From: JANRKB01 sp033763695
GTDB lineage: Bacteria > Planctomycetota > Phycisphaerae > Phycisphaerales > UBA1924
Reading direction: 5' to 3'
Assembly: GCA_033763695.1 (NCBI GenBank)
Contig: JANRKB010000003.1
Span: 170,299 to 234,298, forward strand
Length of the DNA: 64,000 nucleotides
In this document: in pieces, positions 17,679-25,271 of the stretch
Numbering within the stretch: the stretch's first letter is position 1
How the letters are laid out: the number at the start of each line of letters is the position of its first letter
Position numbers and translations under genes: made by a program
The notes under the pieces: generated by a model
The model's input: the letters and a program-made list of their open reading frames with translations, nothing else
Databases searched by the model: none
Told to the model about the DNA's origin: nothing

Positions 17679-20128
17679 ACCCGACCGATACCAGCATCGT
17701 CCCTTCGATTCGCTTCGTCGCGCCCGGATCGCTGCTCGGGACGGCTGTCCTGCGGCTGGTTCTGGCGTACCCGGTCGGTCTGGCGGTCGTCGGCGTCGCG
17801 TGCCTCATCAACCACTTGGTCGATCTGGGCGGTCTCGCTCGAATCCAATGCGGGCATCTGGCGGTGAGCCAGGGATTGTGGCTCACCTTCTGCGCGACGC
17901 TGCTCGCGGTTGCGGCGGCGTTCGCGGTCCGCCTCGACACCACCATTCATGAATCGCTCCAATGGCTTCGCCGTGAGAGCGTCGCGGGCGGCACATGGTT
18001 GCCTCCCTTGGAGGCCCCCGAAGATGACCTGCGGGTATGGCCATGGCGATGGACGTTCTTGCTCTGTCTGCCGATGGGCTGGGTGGCTCTGACGGCACTG
18101 GTCGCGATGGATCTGAGGCGGAAGAACGAAGCTCTGAGTCGGCTGTCGAGTGAAGAGCGCACGTACCTACTCAGCGTCGCTCGACGCGCGCTGTACGCTC
18201 ACGGCACGGCGATCGATAGCGTCACGCGGTCCTCGGCGAGCGGTACCTACCTGGGGGTGCTGGTGCACGATGTGCCTTATGAGAGCCGCAGCCAGCAAAT
18301 CCATTGGGTGTTCCTGTCGGGGCTCGGCCTCGCCATCGCAAGCGCGGTCGTCGGAGCCTGGGCGGTGCTTGCGGCTATCTCGATGAGCGGCGTATGGACT
18401 CTGCTGCTCTGCGTCCATGCGGTCGGCTTCCCGCTCTTATGGACGGCCGCGGTCGTACGACTTCGAGTGAGTGTCGCCGTCGCATGGTCGGAATCGCATT
18501 CGGATCGGCGAGTGACGCTGCCACCGATCACTTCGGAGCACGAGTGCGGAACGGTACCGCTCAGAGACTCGACCGTCGTGCAGTACGGCGTGCGGCTCTG
18601 TGATCAGAATGTCCTCGGATGGGTTCAACCGGACGCTTGGCGACCGAACCATCCGGACCGCACGGTGGATCCGCAGCAGCTGCCCTTGCCGATGCCGGTT
18701 CTCGCGTCTCCGTCCATCGCCGACGGCCACGTCTACATCAGCGGTAAAACGGGGTCGTTCAAGACATCCGCCGCCATCGCCAAGTTCGTGGCCGACAGCA
18801 TCGTGGGGGTTCCGACTCCGTGCGTCAGTGCCCACGGGCAGGTCGTGCGGGGTATCGATGGGCTGCCTCTGGAGGACCGCCGTCCGGAAGGCCCATCGCT
18901 TATCCTGGACCTCAAGGGTGATCTCTTCCTCAAGAACTTCACTCGCGAGCTCTGCGAACGACAAGGCCGGCCATTCCAGTGCCTAGCGATTGAGCCCGGG
19001 GCCGCGAGCGCGCACTTCAACCCGATCCCCTACCTGCTTGATGACACTGAGGATGCGGTCCGTGCCGACTCGCTTCTTGTGGGCAACGGGCTCTTCCACT
19101 TTGCTGGGTACGGCGCCAGCTATTTCTTCTCGATGAACCGAGCGCTCACGCTGAAAGCCCTTGCGGGCCAGACCGTCACGCTGAGGGACTACCAGAGCAT
19201 CGTCGAGAGGCTTGTCCAGGAGTTTGATCCACGGCTGCACCAGGGAGCCATGGAGGTCGTCGCCGCGTTCCAGGCGATGGCGTCGTACTCCTTGCTGCGG
19301 CCCCCGACCGATGGTCAGCCCGAGATCCGGTGGGAAGAGGTCATCGCCCAAGATGGCGTCGTCTACGCGTGGCTCCCGATGAGCGTGATGGCGTGCCTAC
19401 CGCGGGATGTGATGCGGCTGATGCTGTTCACCTTCTTTTCGGCCGTGCGCAAGCACAATCTGCTCAACCCCCGGTCACGGCGGAAGGCGAGTGTCTTCTT
19501 GGACGAGGCCCAGGTCCTGGCGGGAATGAGCTGCAAGGTGCTGTTCCAGCAGGCGCGTTCATCGGGTATCCGGCTCTACCTCGCGAGTCAGAATCTGGAA
19601 GACCTCAACTCCCGGGACGATCCGTACCTTGCACGCACGATCGAGACGAACACCCGGCTCCGCATCCATTTCTCTGCGGCGACAGAGCTGGACCGCGACC
19701 GGGCGATGAAGCTCTCAGGGGAAAAACTCACCTATCTGATCAGCGAATCGTACAGCGTCACCAATGGCAACTACTCCCGCTCGGTGACGCTGAACCCGCG
19801 GGTCTCGACCAACCTGAATGCCAACGACATGCTGTGGCTCAACAACTCGCCCGGGCTCGCCTTGGTGGAACTTGCTCCTGATATGCCGACCACCAAACTC
19901 GGCGGCAAGCCCACGCTGATGTACATGACGCACGTCGTATCCGGGGAGGAGTACGACCGGCTGTCGTCGATCCCACTCCCTCTCGCGACGCCCCGCATGC
20001 GGCCCGCGCCGCCGCCGACCGCCCTCCCGGCAGTCGCAACCCCGAGAGCGATTGCAACGGACCGCTACAAGATGCTCACGGCGCTCTACCAGCAACTCAC
20101 AGGGACGAATGTCCCGACCACCAGATGA
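17675..20128 (+). CDS. VirD4/TraG-type coupling ATPase with N-terminal membrane segments
   Basis: An 817-residue membrane-anchored P-loop ATPase. Hydrophobic segments lie at about residues 18-48, 62-86, 125-146 and 205-260; a cytoplasmic motor follows with Walker A SGKTGSFKTS near 357, DLKGDLF about 60 residues later, and Walker B VFLDEAQVL near 607, then a Ser/Thr-rich RecA-fold end (TYLISESYSVTNGNYS). This is the layout of type IV coupling proteins, which bring DNA or protein substrates to a transfer channel. The start is the ATGA overlap with the vWA gene. No type IV secretion core genes (VirB4, VirB6) or recognisable relaxase occur in the window, so mobilisation would need a helper, or the protein serves another membrane function. 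Confidence 0.85.
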   Translation: MNPTDTSIVPSIRFVAPGSLLGTAVLRLVLAYPVGLAVVGVACLINHLVDLGGLARIQCGHLAVSQGLWLTFCATLLAVAAAFAVRLDTTIHESLQWLRRESVAGGTWLPPLEAPEDDLRVWPWRWTFLLCLPMGWVALTALVAMDLRRKNEALSRLSSEERTYLLSVARRALYAHGTAIDSVTRSSASGTYLGVLVHDVPYESRSQQIHWVFLSGLGLAIASAVVGAWAVLAAISMSGVWTLLLCVHAVGFPLLWTAAVVRLRVSVAVAWSESHSDRRVTLPPITSEHECGTVPLRDSTVVQYGVRLCDQNVLGWVQPDAWRPNHPDRTVDPQQLPLPMPVLASPSIADGHVYISGKTGSFKTSAAIAKFVADSIVGVPTPCVSAHGQVVRGIDGLPLEDRRPEGPSLILDLKGDLFLKNFTRELCERQGRPFQCLAIEPGAASAHFNPIPYLLDDTEDAVRADSLLVGNGLFHFAGYGASYFFSMNRALTLKALAGQTVTLRDYQSIVERLVQEFDPRLHQGAMEVVAAFQAMASYSLLRPPTDGQPEIRWEEVIAQDGVVYAWLPMSVMACLPRDVMRLMLFTFFSAVRKHNLLNPRSRRKASVFLDEAQVLAGMSCKVLFQQARSSGIRLYLASQNLEDLNSRDDPYLARTIETNTRLRIHFSAATELDRDRAMKLSGEKLTYLISESYSVTNGNYSRSVTLNPRVSTNLNANDMLWLNNSPGLALVELAPDMPTTKLGGKPTLMYMTHVVSGEEYDRLSSIPLPLATPRMRPAPPPTALPAVATPRAIATDRYKMLTALYQQLTGTNVPTTR

Positions 20129-20303
20129 CGACCCTCAAGTGTTCTTTCTCCGATGGCAGCGTGATCTGTCAACTCTCCGCAGTGCCGAGTCGAAACGCAC
20201 CGCACCCTGACGGCAAGACGGTCATGGATGGAACGGACATTCTCAGAGGCGACGGAGACGACAACAAATCGGTTGGAGTTCCCGATCGTTGAAGGAGGTG
20301 TTT

Positions 20304-20438
20304 ATGTTGATATTCATGTTCAAACTAGACCTGTCAGGGTTGAACTGGGAGCCTCTTCGCCGCTTCGCGGTGAAGGCGTTGAAATGGTTTGCAGCGGGAT
20401 ACATCATCGCGTTGCACATTCGACTGATGGGCTTCTAG
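20304..20438 (+). CDS. Putative 44-residue small protein with perfect Shine-Dalgarno
   Basis: A short frame starting MLIFMFKLDLSGLN and ending in HIRLMGF, preceded by AAGGAGGTG with 4-5 bases to the ATG, the best ribosome-binding site in this region. It has a hydrophobic N-terminus, a central Arg/Lys-rich amphipathic stretch (LRRFAVKALKWF) and a hydrophobic AAGYIIAL segment, so it could be membrane-associated. It sits in the 780-bp gap after the coupling ATPase and is followed within 10 bases by a terminator-like hairpin. No homologue is recognised. The 170 bases before it show no gene. Confidence 0.5.
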   Translation: MLIFMFKLDLSGLNWEPLRRFAVKALKWFAAGYIIALHIRLMGF

Positions 20439-20446
20439 ACCAGGGC

Positions 20447-20470
20447 GGCACTTGACTTACCTCAAGTGCC
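20447..20470 (+). terminator. Hairpin terminator after the small ORF
   Basis: Perfect 9-bp stem GGCACTTGA (20447-20455) and TCAAGTGCC (20462-20470) with a 6-base loop, followed by a pyrimidine tract (CCCTTTCCCCCC) rather than a pure T run. It probably ends transcription of the GrpE-Hsp70-vWA-coupling ATPase-small ORF unit. Confidence 0.5.
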
Positions 20471-20799
20471 CCCTTTCCCCCCGCGTGCTCAGTGTGCCGA
20501 CAGGCCCACGAGCGTCCCCAGCAGCATCCCGGCCGCGATGGCGCAATGGTCGGCGGAAAGGAATGACAGGAGTTTCACCATGCCCGACAGCTAGCACGAC
20601 CAGCATACGTGTGTCCACATGTTTCCTTTAGCTGCGCCGCAACAGCTTCACCCCTTGCGGCCCCTGAACCTCACTGCCTTGTTGATTCCACAACGTGTGT
20701 TCTGAGCATCGGATACGCCGGTGCTGAGTTGACGCGTAACCAGCCCGCTCGCAGCGCGAACGGGCACTTTGTGGAGGATGACATGGTGAGGATGGCAGG

Positions 20800-20839
20800 A
20801 AGGCATTGGTGGGTTCGTAACGGAGCCCATGCCTTTTTT
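20800..20839 (+). terminator. Intrinsic-terminator-like hairpin with T6 before the winged-helix genes
   Basis: AAGGCAT (20800-20806) pairs with ATGCCTT (20829-20835), with an inner TGGGT/GCCCA stem, and runs into TTTTTT. It lies 70 bases before the start at 20911, so it may end the upstream transcript or act as an attenuator. The region 20471-20799 holds no gene I can support. Confidence 0.45.
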
Positions 20840-20910
20840 CAACCTGTTGCCGGTTTTCAAACCTCCCCGAGCGGCGGGGAGTCGGCGGTCTCCTGCGCGG
20901 AGTGGTGACG

Positions 20911-21546
20911 ATGCAACTGACACGACGAGATGATGAACTGCTCCAAGTGCTGTCGCTTCGCGTCAAGACGGTGACGCCGATGCAATGGTGGTCTCACTGC
21001 TGGCCCGCGGGGAACTCGGGACTGCGGGCTTGTAACCGCCGTGTCCTTGCACTGGTGGACGAAGGCCTCGTCGAAGTGGCGCGGGGGTGGGCCGGCGTTG
21101 TCGCGGAACCTGAGGGACCGCTCGCGACGTGGTCCCCGGGTGCACCTACGCCCGACCTCGCGAATGCCCGCTCCCATTCCAGTGCGCGTTGGTCTACCGC
21201 GCTCAAGCGGATGCGTTCGGTGCGTCATCTCCGTGTGACCGCTTCCGGGGCTGCACGCGTCGGCGGCGTCGTCACGCCGGTTCGACCGTCGGAGCTGAGC
21301 CACGACCTCTTGCTGACGGGAGCGTACCTGGCCACGTTACGGCGGTACCCCAACGTCGCCGCTCGCTGGGAGAACGAGCGCATCAGCGGCCGATACGGCC
21401 GCGGGGCGCGTGGATGCGATGCGCTGATCCGGCTGCCCGGTCGGCCGGTGGCGGTGGAAGTGATCGGCGAGAGCTACACGCACGACCACCTGGTTGATCT
21501 GCACGCGATGTGCGAAGAAATGGATTGGAGGTACCAGCTGTGGTGA
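20911..21546 (+). CDS. Winged-helix protein, replication-relaxation type
   Basis: A 211-residue protein starting MQLTRRDDELLQVLS, with a winged-helix-like N-terminus (residues ~1-50: RRDDELLQVLSLRVKTVTPMQWW, then NRRVLALVDEGLVEV) and a C-terminal restriction-like core (RYGRGARGCDALIRLPG, then VAVEVIGE). This matches the layout of the replication-relaxation family encoded on plasmids and ICEs, often near coupling ATPases. GGAG precedes the ATG at 20911 with 8-base spacing. It ends at TGA 21546, overlapping the start of the next gene, so the two wHTH proteins are co-translated. Confidence 0.65.
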   Translation: MQLTRRDDELLQVLSLRVKTVTPMQWWSHCWPAGNSGLRACNRRVLALVDEGLVEVARGWAGVVAEPEGPLATWSPGAPTPDLANARSHSSARWSTALKRMRSVRHLRVTASGAARVGGVVTPVRPSELSHDLLLTGAYLATLRRYPNVAARWENERISGRYGRGARGCDALIRLPGRPVAVEVIGESYTHDHLVDLHAMCEEMDWRYQLW

Positions 21547-22397
21547 ACGTCCCGATACAACTCAAGGCCGACGATCAGGCGCTGCTCGCGCTTGTTGCAC
21601 GGCACCGCGTCGTGACCCGACCCGCGTTGCGACGATTCCTGCCCGGTCACTCCGAGCTCGACCGTCAGTTGCGTGGGCTGGTTGATGGTGGGCTGATCTG
21701 TGCGAGCCGTTCACTCCCCGGGAATCGCTCCGCGTATCAGCTCACTCGCAAAGGCGCCACCGCCGCAGGTGCGGGAGAAACCGTGGCGAGGCGGCTGGGC
21801 GCTCAGGCGCTGCTGAAACACCTCGGGGTGCTGTGCCTTTGTGCGGAGGCACCGTCGGAGCGATTCCGCGTCGAGGACGATCAGGCCGCCGCGGTCATCG
21901 GCGCTCCGTGCCCCGAGGGCGTGCATGTCGTGGTTGCCGAAGGCGATGTCCCTCGCCTGGCGTGGTGCTACGTCCCGGGTGTCGCGACGTCGCTCGAAGC
22001 CGTGACCAAGCGGGTCCGCCAGCATATCTATGGCGTCAGCGGCAACCCGGTGCTGCAGCAGTGGGTGGAGGACCGTCGGTACGTCGTCGCGGTGGTCGTG
22101 GACTCCGCGGCACGCAAGCGGGCCATCGAAAAAGCAACGCGTTCCCGCGACCGACGGGGCCGCGAACCGGTCGCCAAGCTCGCGGCGGTCTGGGTCTACC
22201 ACCCTGCGGGTATGGCCGAGTTGTGCGGGTCGATTGCTCCGGCGGATGCGCCGGCCCCTAAGCCGTTGCCAGGCGAACTCTGGGCAACGTCGGGCGCGAA
22301 CGCTGACACGACAGACATGGACCCGGCGCCCGTCTCACGAAAAAGCAGGTCACGCTCGCAGCGCAAAGGCCATAACCCCGGGCAGGTACCAGGTTGA
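21540..22397 (+). CDS. Second replication-relaxation-type winged-helix protein
   Basis: A 285-residue paralogue-like partner of the preceding gene. Residues ~8-60 form a winged helix (DDQALLALVARHRVVTRPAL, then LRGLVDGGLICASRS), followed by a middle domain with HVVVAEGDVPRLAWCYVPG and a basic, low-complexity tail (SRKSRSRSQRKG). The start is GTG 21540 or 21543, overlapping the upstream TGA; GGAGGT at 21527-21532 favours 21540. Two adjacent wHTH proteins could act as a heterodimer at an origin of transfer or replication; no nickase motif is visible in either. Confidence 0.62.
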   Translation: MVNVPIQLKADDQALLALVARHRVVTRPALRRFLPGHSELDRQLRGLVDGGLICASRSLPGNRSAYQLTRKGATAAGAGETVARRLGAQALLKHLGVLCLCAEAPSERFRVEDDQAAAVIGAPCPEGVHVVVAEGDVPRLAWCYVPGVATSLEAVTKRVRQHIYGVSGNPVLQQWVEDRRYVVAVVVDSAARKRAIEKATRSRDRRGREPVAKLAAVWVYHPAGMAELCGSIAPADAPAPKPLPGELWATSGANADTTDMDPAPVSRKSRSRSQRKGHNPGQVPG

Positions 22398-22413
22398 TTT
22401 GGAAGGAGGCTCG

Positions 22414-22806
22414 ATGGATGACAGTGAAGTGGAGTTTGGCAGGATCGATGACAACAACGAAAGGAACAGTCCCATGGATCGCAACAGCAACAGCAAGGGC
22501 GGAACCCGTGAAGCTCGTGGTGGCACTGCTGCCTCGAACGGCAACGGGCAAGCCAAGGTCGCGCCGGTGCACACGGTTCGCATCGGCGGAGTCAAGGTGG
22601 CCATCTGGAAGAACAGCACCCAGAACGGCCCGATGTACAACAGCACGCTGGTCCGCAGCTACAAGAACCAGCAGGGCGAATGGGCGGAAAGCCAGTCGCT
22701 CTCGCGGGATGACTTGCTGGTTGCCGCCAAGGCGCTGGATCTCGCCCACACGTTCATCGTGGAAGCGGAGACCGCAGCGCGTGCACAGCAGAGCGATGAA
22801 GTCTGA
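22414..22806 (+). CDS. Small conserved mobile-element protein
   Basis: A 130-residue protein with a Gly/Asn/Ser-rich N-terminal 45 residues and a compact C-terminal domain: VHTVRIGGVKVAIWKNST, then YNSTLVRSYKN, GEWAESQSLSRDDLL and AKALDLAHTFI. This domain recurs in small plasmid and ICE proteins, but I do not know its function; the beta-rich pattern would suit nucleic-acid binding. AAGGAGG ends five bases before the ATG at 22414. A second ATG at 22474 (MDRNSNS) could be an alternative start. Confidence 0.65.
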   Translation: MDDSEVEFGRIDDNNERNSPMDRNSNSKGGTREARGGTAASNGNGQAKVAPVHTVRIGGVKVAIWKNSTQNGPMYNSTLVRSYKNQQGEWAESQSLSRDDLLVAAKALDLAHTFIVEAETAARAQQSDEV

Positions 22807-22947
22807 GTCTGCTTGAGTGAGGTTGCCATGCCCGGCTTGTCGCCGCCGCATGGCTGATGGTTCGGGGCATCCAACCACAACCTGGTGCCCCCTTTGTGCT
22901 CTGTGTTTGTGTTGGCTTTGGCCCTGTCGCGGGGCCGGAGGTATCTC

Positions 22948-23316
22948 ATGCTCCCGCTCGACCCTGATACGTTCATCCCGCTGCGGTCCGTGCCGGACCT
23001 CTTGCCGCGCCACACCAACGGGCGGAAGGTCCACATGTCCGCGGTGTATCGCTGGGCGAACAAGGGAGTGCGCGGCATCCGGCTTCAGACTGTGCGGGTG
23101 GCGGGCGAGCTGTACACCAGCCGGGCGGCTCTTGAGGATTTCATCAACGCGACCGCATCAAGGCGGGCGCTCGACGCTTCGGTTGATCCTCTGGCGGAGA
23201 AGCGGCGCCAGCTTGCCGCACGCCGCGTGGCGGCGGAGTTCAATCTTCTCGGTCCAACGCCACCCCCGGTGCAATCGCCCGCACCGCGGAGCACTGTGAT
23301 GCGAGGTGCTCCATGA
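22948..23316 (+). CDS. DUF1580-family protein
   Basis: A 122-residue protein with the DUF1580 pattern that is largely confined to planctomycetes: FIPLRSVPDLLPRH, GRKVHMSAVYRWANKGVRGIRL, TVRVAGELYTSRAALEDFI. The arrangement resembles a small helix-turn-helix/excisionase (MerR-like) domain choosing a DNA site. GGAGGT lies 7 bases before the ATG at 22948. Its stop overlaps the next start (ATGA). Probably a regulator or recombination directionality factor. Confidence 0.78.
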   Translation: MLPLDPDTFIPLRSVPDLLPRHTNGRKVHMSAVYRWANKGVRGIRLQTVRVAGELYTSRAALEDFINATASRRALDASVDPLAEKRRQLAARRVAAEFNLLGPTPPPVQSPAPRSTVMRGAP

Positions 23317-23579
23317 ACCACCCGGGACCGTACGTCACTCCCATCGAACTCCAATCCGGCACGGTGCATCGGCTCCTGGCCGATCTGGTTCGTCTGGGAT
23401 TGTGGGTGGAGCAGCAAGGGGAGCTGACCCGTGATCGGTCACGGCGACACCGGCTGCACCTGACCCACCTCTCCTGCCGGCTCACTGTTGAGTTGGTCTC
23501 GGAGAATCTGACCGCACCGCACATTGTCCGTCCCGCGTGCACGTGTGCCGAATCGCTTAACCAACCCTGCTCCTCTTGA
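23313..23579 (+). CDS. Small hypothetical protein coupled to the DUF1580 gene
   Basis: An 88-residue product whose ATG overlaps the stop of the DUF1580 gene by 4 bases. It contains TVHRLLADLVRLGLWVEQQGELTRD, a helix plus strand that could be a winged-helix element, and ends CTCAESLNQPCSS with three cysteines. No family recognised. The overlap and codon usage like its neighbours support it as a real gene. Confidence 0.5.
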   Translation: MNHPGPYVTPIELQSGTVHRLLADLVRLGLWVEQQGELTRDRSRRHRLHLTHLSCRLTVELVSENLTAPHIVRPACTCAESLNQPCSS

Positions 23580-23650
23580 GTTTCGAAGAAGCAGCATCCC
23601 CTGCCGCGTGGCACGCGGTGCTGATTCTCTAGTTGCCTGCCGGTCCGGAG

Positions 23651-23686
23651 CCGAGCCCTCGGGTCACGGGGCCCCCGAGGGCTCGG
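23651..23686. terminator. 13-bp hairpin between convergent genes (bidirectional terminator-like)
   Basis: Perfect stem CCGAGCCCTCGGG (23651-23663) and CCCGAGGGCTCGG (23674-23686) with a 10-base loop, extended by TCCGGA/TTCGGA flanks. It lies between plus-strand transcription ending at 23579 and minus-strand transcription ending at 23717. There is no T run, so this is a strong barrier-type hairpin of plausible terminator function. Confidence 0.55.
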
Positions 23687-23716
23687 GTTCGGAGCGGCGG
23701 GCCATGACGACCACCG

Positions 23717-24967
23717 TCATGCCGCACTTCCGCCACCCCCTGCTGGTCTGGTGGGAGTAGGAGGGGCCGAAGGTCGGAGCGGGTCTAGTGTGTGCGCCAC
23801 GCTGCCCGCCCAATCCATCCAGCGTTCGAGTTTGCTCCCGGGCTCGATGACCTGACCTCGCGCGGCGACGACACGGCGGACTTCATCGAGATATGCCCGA
23901 ATTTCCTGGCTGTCCCGCCATCGTTTGACCTCTGCCAGCAACGCTTGAACGCGGTCTTGCTCCTGCTCGGCTGCCAGTGCGAGGTCCTTCTCGCGCTGGG
24001 CTTTCTGTCGCTGTCTCGCTTCTGCCTCACGCTGACCCGCCGCTTTGCGTTCTCGTTCTCGTACCGCCTGCAGTTCTGCATCCACCTTCCGCAGCACAGC
24101 CACGATGAGGTCGTTTAGCGAGTTCTCTAGCCTGACACGCTCACCATCTTGACGGTGTGCAAGCACCATCCAGCCACCTTGGGTTCGAAACTCCAAGCAC
24201 AATCGCCCCGTAGGGACCATGTCGTGTGCGGGGGCGTGGACGGACCCGTACTGCTTCTTCCTTTGCTGCTCATCTGGAGTGAGGAGATGGACTTGTCGCC
24301 GGCACGGCTCGTGAAGCCGAACGTCGAAGACCACACCGAGCACGGTGACGAGGGTCGTACCGCCGAATCGCTCGGGCTTTCCGCTTACGTCGTATCCGCG
24401 CTGCTCAAGCGCCTTGAGGAATGTGTCCATGATCCGAAAGGCTCGGTCGCGGGTCTCCTTGCTGTGCGCGGAGACGTTCGCCCGAATCTGCGGTTCGAGT
24501 TCTCGAGAGTGATACAGCTGGGGGTCCTTCTTCCGCCGTCGCTCATCGACCTCACGTTCCGCTCGTTCCTGGATCGTGGCGGCCACGAAGCGGTGGGGTG
24601 ACTGCAATCGCTCGGGAACGAGGATCGGTGGTGCCACGAGTTCTTCTTCGATTCGCCTGTTGACCTCGTCGTCAACAGCATGGCGAACCGGACCCTCGAA
24701 CTTTGGCTCGTTGTCGGGGTGCTGATCGGTGAGTCTCACCGTCTCCAGATCGGGGTCAGACAAAGGCGGCAGGGGCGGTGGCGGGTCCGCCCATCCAGCA
24801 CGCTTCTTGGACCAGTAGCCTTGAGATGGACGCGGAACGCTGTGGTGCCTGCACGCTCGGACGATGACCTCGCTGGGGAGTCCGTACTTCTTGGAGAGCT
24901 CTCCCAGGGGAGTGCTCCAGATTTCCTCGTACAACTGACGCCGCGTCATGGTCGTGTTGTCACTCAT
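23717..24967 (-). CDS. Conserved hypothetical accessory protein
   Basis: A 416-residue protein. The N-terminus has a pattern I have seen in many accessory-region proteins: RRQLYEEIWSTPLGELSKKYGLPSEVI, then ACRHHSVPRPSQGYWSKKRAG, which looks like a helix-turn-helix. The middle (~residues 165-280) is a mixed alpha/beta domain, and residues ~285-360 form a long charged coiled-coil (Glu/Arg/Lys/Gln-rich), ending in a Pro-rich tail. No catalytic motif is visible. The family is widespread but uncharacterised as far as I know. It stands alone between two hairpin-bounded modules. Confidence 0.7.
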   Translation of the reverse strand: MSDNTTMTRRQLYEEIWSTPLGELSKKYGLPSEVIVRACRHHSVPRPSQGYWSKKRAGWADPPPPLPPLSDPDLETVRLTDQHPDNEPKFEGPVRHAVDDEVNRRIEEELVAPPILVPERLQSPHRFVAATIQERAEREVDERRRKKDPQLYHSRELEPQIRANVSAHSKETRDRAFRIMDTFLKALEQRGYDVSGKPERFGGTTLVTVLGVVFDVRLHEPCRRQVHLLTPDEQQRKKQYGSVHAPAHDMVPTGRLCLEFRTQGGWMVLAHRQDGERVRLENSLNDLIVAVLRKVDAELQAVRERERKAAGQREAEARQRQKAQREKDLALAAEQEQDRVQALLAEVKRWRDSQEIRAYLDEVRRVVAARGQVIEPGSKLERWMDWAGSVAHTLDPLRPSAPPTPTRPAGGGGSAA

Positions 24968-25162
24968 GGCAAAAGTGTTACCTGTTCACTCGGGCGACGC
25001 CACGGTCGTTGCCGCCGCTGCGGTTGCTTAGCGATTCCTTCCGTGTCACCATGATCATCTCAAATCACTGGTCGCGTAGAAGCCACGTTCCTGCGCCGTG
25101 GCGTCGGTCTACCCCGGCCAACGCCACGCCGCACGGTCGTACGTTCAAACGGTTCTTTCCAC

Positions 25163-25233
25163 GCCGCATTCCCTGCGGCTGAGTTTTCACAACGCAAGGC
25201 GTCGTGTTTTCCCCGCTCGGGCCGTGTGGCCCG
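25163..25233 (+). promoter_or_regulatory. Two hairpins in the leader of the parB-like gene
   Basis: GCCGCA-TTCCC-TGCGGC (25163-25179) and CGGGCC-GTGT-GGCCCG (25218-25233) lie in the 300-bp gap between the divergent genes at 24967 and 25272. Either could be a leader structure or binding site; no gene is seen in the gap. Confidence 0.3.
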
Positions 25234-25271
25234 GGCGTGTTCCATTCTCTCTCCAACACAGGAGTCGTTTC

